DNA from: Dugong dugon
Taxonomy: Eukaryota > Chordata > Mammalia > Sirenia > Dugongidae
Reading direction: 5' to 3'
Length of the DNA: 64,000 bases
NCBI GenBank assembly: GCA_030035585.1
Contig: CM057469.1
Coordinates: 35,928,501 to 35,992,500 of the forward strand
Part shown: positions 57,561 through 64,000 of the stretch, one piece after another
Numbering within the stretch: position 1 is the stretch's first letter
Layout: each line of letters starts with the position of its first letter
Position numbers and translations under genes: made by a program
The notes under the pieces: model-generated
What the model saw: the letters and a program-made list of their open reading frames with translations, nothing else
Databases searched by the model: none
Told to the model about the DNA's origin: nothing

Positions 57561-57949
57561 CAGTATCAGTGGACTCACTCCTGTGTGTGTGTAGTGTGTG
57601 TAGAATGAGATCTCAGGGGTAAATATTTTTAAAAACCGTAGAAGTCCTCTAGATGATTCTAACAAAACCCTTCAAGAACGTTCTAGAAAATCTTTGGAGA
57701 CTAATAATACACCAGGACACACAACTCTCCTCAGTCTTCTAGTCTATACCATACATTTTGGCCTATATTCATATACTTTCTTATACTATTTTTGGTATGT
57801 ATTTCTTGTCTTCCAAGCAAGACTAAGCTACTATGACTGAAACCATGCATTGTACTTCTTTTGTATAATTACCCTAGTACAATACTAAATGCCCTTTAGC
57901 TGTTAAAGTATTGATTCAACTAAACAGAAGTATTTCATAAATGTCCATA

Positions 57950-58127
57950 AGTTGCTGTTGATTTCAACTCACGGCAACCCCATGTGTGCAGAGCAGAGCT
58001 ACACTCCATATTTTTCAAAGCTGTAACCTTTCAAAGTAGATCACCAGGTATCTTTGGATAGGTTTGAACAGTCAATCTTTGGGTTAATAGTCAAGCACTT
58101 AACTATTTGTACCATCCAGGGACTCCT
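57950..58127 (-). mobile_element. AfroSINE, older long subtype
   Basis: Antisense: TTCAACTCACGGCAACCCCA, AAAGTAGATCACCAGGTATC, TTTGTACCATCCAGGGACTC. Confidence 0.8.
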
Positions 58128-58529
58128 AAGAATTTCACGGAACTCCAAAATTAAAATACAACTTTCATTTAAAGGAATTTTAATTTAAAAATTATAAAAT
58201 TATTCCCAAGTACTGGCACAGTTACCTTTTTAAAAAGCTTTTCACAAATAAAATGTTATCATATTTATTACTATATTTAAATTTCAGTGTCAAACAAGGA
58301 CACTCTATATTTTGCACAAAACTCCATAAATTAAACATATAGTCCCCAAGACTAGATAATGCCAGAGCAAGATCATATACCAATTTACATAGCACAATTT
58401 ACATACTTTAAAGCATTCTATCTTTAATTGCATATTGAATTATCTATTTAAAAGGGAATTTTAATCAGTGCCACCTACACAGAATGGTTCTTTCAAATTT
58501 GTTATTTAGAATAATAAACACTAACATTT

Positions 58530-58770
58530 ATTGAGTATTCATCATGGGCTAGGGACTCTTCTAAACTCTTAGAACAAATATTGTCTCACTTAACCCTCCA
58601 ACAGAACCATGAAGTGAGTTATTCTATTCCCAGTTGACAGATGGGAAGACGGAGACGTTAAGTAACTTTCCAAAGTCATACAATTCAAGAGAAGAGCCAG
58701 GATTTGAACTCAGACCGTCTGATTCCAGACCAAGTGCTCTTATCCATTTGTCACACTGCCTTTCAATAGA
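58530..58770 (-). mobile_element. MIR SINE
   Basis: Antisense, nearly full: CATTTATTGAGTATTCATCA, ACGTTAAGTAACTTTCCAAA, GGATTTGAACTCAGACCGTC. Confidence 0.75.
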
Positions 58771-59449
58771 GATCAACTTCAAGACAAAGAAAAATGTAAA
58801 CCCTACTAAATTTGACTCCTTAAGAGAAATGCTATGATTTCCAAAAAGATTTTAAAGTCTAGCTACGTAGTAAATTCAGGTGAGAAAATAACTCAGCACA
58901 GAGAGGGTTGGTTTTGAGAAAATATTTCTCTTGAATATTTAACATTAAGGTAATGTGAAATAACCCAATCCATGCATTAAAGATTCATGATTTATACCTA
59001 TTTTACCCCTCATTCCTGACTCAAGACTATGTAATTTTGCCCAGCCCAATAATTAAGTTATAATTATATCTTGACTCAACGTATTACTGTCTCAATATTG
59101 TCCTTCAATCATAAAGAAAGAGGTTGTCTTATTTGCTTTCTACTGCTAATCCATCTACCAACATCCTGGATCCCTGTATTCCTTCCCATCTCCCTTAAAC
59201 GCCACTTCTTATGTTTATTTCAACCCTCTATCATCTCTAATCTCTACTCCAAAGCATCCTTTTCTTCCACTGCCAAGCATATTCTAGTATTCCTTACACA
59301 ATTTTTTTTCCTTAAATAAAATTAATCTCGTTCCTATTGAGGCGAATCTCCTGGAAATTTGTTATACCACTATTGCCTCCACTTACTAACAAGTATTTGA
59401 TAGGAAACCTTCAGCAATCTCTCTTGCATCCATCTCTATAAAAAAACTG

Positions 59450-59954
59450 CACTTTTGGTGACTGGTGAGGGGGCAGGGGAGGGCATAGTTAAGATGTCAC
59501 CCGGTACCCTGCCAATTCCATCGTGGTGGTCAGAGGCTGCCCAGTCTGCAGAGTCGGGGTTTTGGAGAACTTCTTCACCTTCCTGGGCATCTTCCAGACC
59601 ATCATCTTGTTTCTGTTTGTGTTCACCTGTTATTTTGCCTTGAGGAAGCCATCTGTGGAGTAACCTTTTCTTAAAGGGAACAACACAGCAGGCTTTCCTA
59701 AATCGTCACCTTTTCTAATGTAAATGTCGTGTACAATAGCTTTATCAGTTTCATAAAGTGCGGTGGGATGTGCTTGCCAGGTGCAAAGGTCCTAGGCCAG
59801 GAGATCAGATCTGGAAATGCAGCAGCACTGCCTCCAGGATGACAGCAACTCAGTAAAGCACTGCTTTTATTTTTTCACAGTCTTCAATTTGAGAAAGGTA
59901 AGAAATACTGTTTAAATAAACAAGATTCATACCATTAAAGGAAAAAAAAAAAAA
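59450..59954 (+). pseudogene. BRI3: Processed pseudogene of BRI3 (brain protein I3), 5'-truncated
   Basis: From 59496 the + strand reads [12 protein letters not shown] then [19 protein letters not shown] and FALRK, the C-terminal half of the small lysosomal membrane protein BRI3 as I know it. A small deletion after the FALRK codons shifts the frame and gives an early stop at 59661; homology resumes to the probable original stop at 59672. Upstream of 59496 the match is degraded. A 3' UTR follows with AATAAA (59915-59920) and a 13-base A tract (59942-59954), and there is no intron, so it is a retrocopy. It lies antisense in the CENPL 5' intron. No target duplication was recognised. Confidence 0.75.
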
Positions 59955-59959
59955 TCACG

Positions 59960-61880
59960 GCCAAATACTTAGTTCACCAAGTTTGTTCATCCTTACTCCT
60001 CTAAATTTTCTGCTTCCTTGTTTTTTCTAACATTCAATTAAAGTGTGTGGCGGGGAGGGGGAATGTTTCTCCTCCATTGTTCTCATAGTTCTTTGATTTA
60101 TTTGCTGATTCCTTTTCTTCCTCCAGTTCCAATAGTGGGTACCACACCCCCCCCATTCTGAAATCACACATTCTACATATGAAAGCATTCATTCTACATA
60201 TGACTTCTAAATCTCTATCTTCAAACCATTGCACCTGCATCCCAGTCCTACATATCCAATTTACTCTAGGACATTAACGTTTCATGTCCTCAAACTCATT
60301 AAGTTCAAAACTAAACATTATTCCACACCCCATTCAACCAATTACTTTCTTTTCCAACTACCCTGTTTCTCTCAGTAATAATTTCATTCTTCTCATTTTC
60401 TTTCTCCTCCCCCAGAAAATATCTTAGTCAAACTTTACTTCTCTCAGCTTCACCCTTACATCCAATTTGTCACCAAATTTGGACATCTTAAATGGATATA
60501 TAGTAGCCACTCAGATCTGGTCTTCATTTCCATTCTCAATTATAACCAGTTATCTTGTTCCCAATCTTAACCCCTTTCCCCACTCCATGACTAGTCTTCC
60601 CACAGACACCACTTTCACCTTGTTATTACTTTGTTTGCAATCCCATAACAATTCCCACTCATCTTCTGCATAAAGTGAGAACTCTTCTGTCTGGGTTTCA
60701 AGGCACTTCAATATCTGATCTTATTACCTGACCCTGTCTACGTTCATTTTCTACTACTTCATGAGTTCCTACCCAAAAATCCATGGACAAACAGCCTTTC
60801 CAAAATCCAGCAACCCTCTAAGGTTGTATGCTATATGTTGTATGCGTGTGTATCTGGTGGCGGTGGGAATGCGGGAATGAAGAATGGTCCAATAGTCAAT
60901 TCTTTGAAAGTCTAAAAACCACTGCCCTACGTTCCAGACATGCGCCCCCTACTGCTCTTCATGCCCATCATGTTTGTCTTCCGCTCCTTGAGTTTTATTC
61001 AACCTATCGCCAATTAGGCCTTCTCTACTCCCTTTTGTCTGACCAAATCTTATCCATCCTGCAGGTTCCATGTCCTCAGGAGAAGGTCTCCAGCGTCTAT
61101 GGATCTAGCCCTCTCGCCAACTCCTCTTGCATTTGTAGTTCGTAACACTCAGTTAAAACTTAGATGTTTTTCTTAGGATAGGTCCGCGAAGGAAGGGACC
61201 CTGACTTAAATTCCTTTTCTACACTGCAACCAATATCTAAATTCTACCGCCCCGACCCCAATGTTTGGCCGAGTGCTAAGCACGTAGCAAGTGCATAACA
61301 TATCTAAACACAAGTATTGTAAATATAACGACCACACAACAGGGCAAAATGTAAAGTTTACAGCCAGTCCTGGACCAATACAAAGCATCTTACCAATAAA
61401 ATACTGCGATGACGCTGTCACACATTCCGGATTCACAAATCATTCTTCAGGTCTGGATCCAAAACTACGTCGAAGCTAAAATACCCTGAAGTAAAAAAAG
61501 CCGCCAAAATGACAGCTAAGACAGAGCCCGGAGAAACCTTTGGCCCTCCAAGTTCCCTCAGGCTCCAAAACAAATGGGTTCACTAGAGATACAGACACGC
61601 CCAGTAAGGAGACCTCTGCTCCCTCAGACGCGGGGCAAGCCGACTTCACCAGAGAAAGGACATTTCCGATGACCCAGTAGCCCAGCTCTGCGACCCTCGC
61701 TCCTGCGGAGGCGGCTACTCCTCTTGGAGGGGGCAAAGGCAAAGGACAATGTGCCCCAACTCGTCGCTCTCCACCCAGACCTTTCAGGGGTCAAGGCCAG
61801 CTCTCAAATCCCGCCGTTAAGAAGCGGCAATTCAGCCCTCATCCGCCGCCTCCGTTTAAAATTGTATCCCGACTCGCTCT
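59960..61880. other. CENPL 5' intron, proximal part
   Basis: Pyrimidine-rich on the + strand. L2-like wording at about 60670-60790 and 61000-61090 (CTTATCCATCCTGCAGGTTC) suggests a decayed L2. No exon could be supported; CpG density rises towards 61900. Confidence 0.4.
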
Positions 61881-61899
61881 GCGGCCTGACACAGGACCA

Positions 61900-62729
61900 T
61901 TCCTTAGCGCCCAGCTGATTTGAAGTCATTGACGCAACTAAGGTCGCCATCTTAATTAAGGGCAAGGCTGAGCGGCCTAAATAAAGGTTACCGTCCGTAC
62001 CCCTAATACCTCAGTGTCTCGCTCCAGCCCTTGGTCTACCGGTGCGAAGCTTTCCCCCAAATTTCCGCCCGTAGTAAGCATGGCGGCTACACCTCCGCTC
62101 TGATTGGTTGACTGCGTAATCTTGGGCGCTCGCTGGGCAGGTTGAGAGGCGCTTGATTCCTAAAGGCCAGTGGTGTTTGAGTCTGGGACCTAACAGCGTT
62201 TTGGATTTGCTCGCTTTCCTCTTACAGAACACCCGAGGTCGGCCGCCAAGTCTGGGAGATTTGAAACGCAAGGCCGAGTTCCTCCCTGTTTTCCGGTTCT
62301 GCACGGGAGCCTTGGGGGAGGCAAGGAAGGAAGTGAAGGAATTGCGCCTAGTGACCGCCCTCCCCACCCCCGCCTCCGCTTCTGAATTGTCGCGGGCTTC
62401 CGCCTTACGCTGCAGTGTGGAATCGTTCTCTCGTCACTTCTGGCCGCTGCCTGGTTTGTTACTATAAGTAGAAACTGATGCACAGAGAGGGGAAAAAAGT
62501 CTTTCTTCTACCCACTCCCTTCATGGCCCGAAAGACCTTGCAGGTTTATTTTCTAGTTTCTCGACACGTGTGCTTGAATGTTCAGCGAAGAGGGCTGAAA
62601 TAACTGGGAGAGTGGCACGTCCTAGAATTTTAAGGGATTTCTGCGTTTTTCCAAAACTGACTTTTAACCACCATCCAACACCGGCAGCGTGGGATTCGTG
62701 AGCGTCTGGCGCCGTCCTGTGTCTCCAAT
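61900..62729. promoter_or_regulatory. CpG-rich bidirectional promoter of CENPL and DARS2
   Basis: The divergent genes CENPL (-) and DARS2 (+) are separated by a GC-rich, CpG-dense block that contrasts with the AT-rich surroundings and lacks repeats. Seen: CCAAT on the - strand (62103-62107), a YY1-type AAGATGGCGACC on the - strand (61942-61953), a second ATGGCGGC on the + strand (62080-62087), and an ETS-type TTTCCGG (62290-62296). No convincing TATA box. Such TATA-less CpG promoters are usual for housekeeping gene pairs. Transcription starts are not identifiable; the DARS2 5' UTR would occupy part of 62150-62729. Confidence 0.7.
62010..62100 (-). other. CENPL: Candidate non-coding first exon of CENPL
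   Basis: Because an acceptor sits three bases before the CENPL ATG, an upstream leader exon must exist. On the - strand a good donor (CTGAG then GTATTAG) ends at 62010, just downstream of the CCAAT box. This is inference; other donors between 61400 and 62000 (for instance GGTAACC near 61990) are possible. Confidence 0.3.
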
Positions 62730-62856
62730 ATGTACTGCCGCAGTGGGCTAAATCTGCTATACAAGGGTTTATCCAGACCCGTCGCAAGGACCACCAAGCC
62801 TGTCTGGCGTTCTCTCTCCAGAAGTCTGGTACTGAGTCCACAGTGGAGAATTCCAG
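62730..62856 (+). CDS. DARS2: DARS2 first coding exon: mitochondrial aspartyl-tRNA synthetase presequence
   Basis: ATG at 62730 opens 42 codons plus one base before the donor gtaaaa at 62857. The peptide [20 protein letters not shown], continuing to [17 protein letters not shown], has many Arg, Lys and Ser and no acidic residue, as expected for a matrix-targeting presequence, and aligns with the human start pattern (LYRGLSRP...TT.P.W.SL.RSL). Known: DARS2 charges mitochondrial tRNA-Asp in the matrix; human mutations cause the leukoencephalopathy LBSL. The donor phase (P then G split) agrees with the human exon junction as I recall it. The remaining exons lie beyond the window; only introns and repeats follow here. 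Confidence 0.9.
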
Positions 62857-63573
62857 GTAAAAACAGTGAAGAGCTCTGTCCTCTGAACAGCACTTCCTCC
62901 TGTTCTTTACAGCCAGAGTGTTCTTATTCCATCTCCTCCCTCCACCCGCCGCAGTCTTAATCCTGTCGTGCCTTGAGGTACATATAGCGACCGTGGAAGT
63001 TTTCAGTCTCTGGGGTTTATTGAAAAGCTGCTGTACTACTGACAAGTGTCAGTGCGTGCTGCCGCAGGGCAGGGACTTTTATGACTGAAACTGAAGAAAT
63101 GGGCGTGTGCCACAAATTACTGTTTTTACAAGGTATTGTATGAGGTATCTGAATTTTTGGTAGTAAAAGCAGAAATTTTGAAAATTTTTATTTGTTACAC
63201 AAAAGTACCAGTAGATCCCGATGGGAACTCTGGGGCATAATTAATGGTACTTCAAAAGTACTGTTAAACACTTAGGGTAGGCTTGTGAGAGAGGGCAAGA
63301 AAAAAAAAAAACTCCATACTACCTGCCAAAAATTCAGACACAATCAATGATTCAGCTTCTTCCATTAATGAAAACACATGGTATTAACAAAAAATTCAAA
63401 GCAGAAAATAGTTGAGTCACCAAAGGATTAACTAGATATCCTTGTGTGTAGAAGCAGATCATTCACTCTCCTAGTTCCTTATGATGCAATTTTTTCCTTG
63501 AGTTTTTAAAAAGACTAGAAAAAGATGATGGTATTGACAGGATAATCTGCTCTTACGTTGATGCTACTAATGT

Positions 63574-63648
63574 TATGTGCCACCAAGTTGATTATGACTC
63601 ATAGTGACCCTATAGGACGGAGTAGAACTGCCCCATAGAGTTTTCTAT
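63574..63648 (-). mobile_element. AfroSINE fragment
   Basis: Antisense tail half: GCCACCAAGTTGATTATGAC, CAGGACGG-type body GACGGAGTAGAACTGCCCCA. The tRNA-like end is missing. Confidence 0.75.
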
Positions 63649-63664
63649 CAGGGACATAGACCAG

Positions 63665-63924
63665 TTTGTTCCAGTTCAAACCCCTGCTGAGAATTTGTAT
63701 TTCCACACCCGATACACCAAATCGTAATCTACGGTTTAATAAGATCCCCAAGTGATTCTTATGTATAATAAATTTTGAGAACCACTGCTCTACTACTGGT
63801 TCTCAGAATTGGTCCCTAACCAGCAGCATTAGTATTGCCTGGGAACTTGTTAGAAATGCAGATTCTCAGCAGCTGTTCAGACCTGAACGAACAGATTCAA
63901 AACCCTGTTTTCTAGGCAGTAATC
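63665..63924 (+). mobile_element. Two abutting MER5A-like hAT fragments
   Basis: 63665-63789 ends AATTTTGAGAACCACTG, the typical right end. 63795-63924 begins CTGGTTCTCAGAATTGGTCC and continues GCCTGGGAACTTGTTAGAAA, the typical left half of the same family. The second copy is cut by an AfroSINE at 63925. Confidence 0.65.
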
Positions 63925-64000
63925 CTCAGTGGTTAAGAGCTGGGCTGCTAACCAAAAGGTCAGCGGTTCAAATCCACCAGCTGCTCCTTGGAAACCCTAT
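63925..64000 (+). mobile_element. AfroSINE, cut by the window end
   Basis: CCTCAGTGGTTAAGAGCTGG, B box GGTTCAAATCC, CCTTGGAAACCCTAT at the last base. Confidence 0.85.

Noticed and set aside
61976-61986. TAAATAAAGG as a TATA box for DARS2
   Set aside because: It lies about 750 bases upstream of the DARS2 start codon, outside the densest CpG block. The promoter type is otherwise TATA-less, so position and context do not support it.
62521-63045. 174-codon frame on the - strand at the DARS2 start
   Set aside because: Antisense to the DARS2 exon and CpG-rich promoter; no recognisable protein and no splice or start context that supports it.
63925-64000. tRNA-like A and B boxes, here and in about twenty other places
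   Set aside because: They belong to AfroSINEs with the common SINE body and tail; no cloverleaf with acceptor stem is present, so no tRNA gene is called.

Overview
This is a nuclear genomic window from a placental mammal of the clade Afrotheria, most likely an elephant. The window carries about twenty copies of a tRNA-derived SINE (AfroSINE type, with A box, B box and a 3' tail shared with the local RTE LINE). It also holds two truncated RTE LINEs with that tail, and L1 copies with a 3' UTR that I associate with proboscidean L1. Everything that codes is a spliced vertebrate gene; there is no bacterial-type gene, phage or CRISPR array.

Layout. (1) 3325-35555, + strand: ten coding exons of KLHL20, a BTB-BACK-Kelch adaptor of CUL3 ubiquitin ligases. 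Codons 9-609 and the stop are all present with GT-AG introns and matching phases; the first coding exon (8 codons) lies to the left of the window. Its 3' UTR runs to an AATAAA at 36980. (2) 37000-40090: intergenic repeats between the convergent 3' ends of KLHL20 and CENPL. (3) 40610-56516, - strand: four coding exons of CENPL, a CCAN inner-kinetochore subunit, giving 346 codons; a non-coding first exon is inferred near 62010. (4) 59450-59954, + strand, inside the CENPL 5' intron: a processed pseudogene of BRI3. (5) About 61900-62729: a CpG-rich bidirectional promoter shared by CENPL (leftward) and DARS2 (rightward). (6) 62730-62856, + strand: first coding exon of DARS2, mitochondrial aspartyl-tRNA synthetase, encoding the mitochondrial presequence. 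The order KLHL20 - CENPL - DARS2 is that of human chromosome 1q25 as I remember it, so this is conserved synteny.

The rest is repeat-rich intron: L1 3' ends, an old L1 5' half nested several layers deep (47.6-53.5 kb), RTE LINEs, AfroSINEs, L2, MIR, hAT and TA-target (Tigger-like) DNA transposons and LTR pieces. Many insertions can be dated relative to one another from visible target-site duplications.

I found no undescribed biological system. The most distinctive structures are a near-perfect 40-bp hairpin that looks like a template-switch product (34779-34867), an 85-bp-arm palindrome (44763-44951), two AfroSINEs stacked on one target site (three copies of the duplication), a TA-flanked DNA element with a GC-rich interior unlike its sister copy, and a pair of nearly identical inverted L1 3' ends inside one KLHL20 intron. 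Family names are from recognition without a database search.
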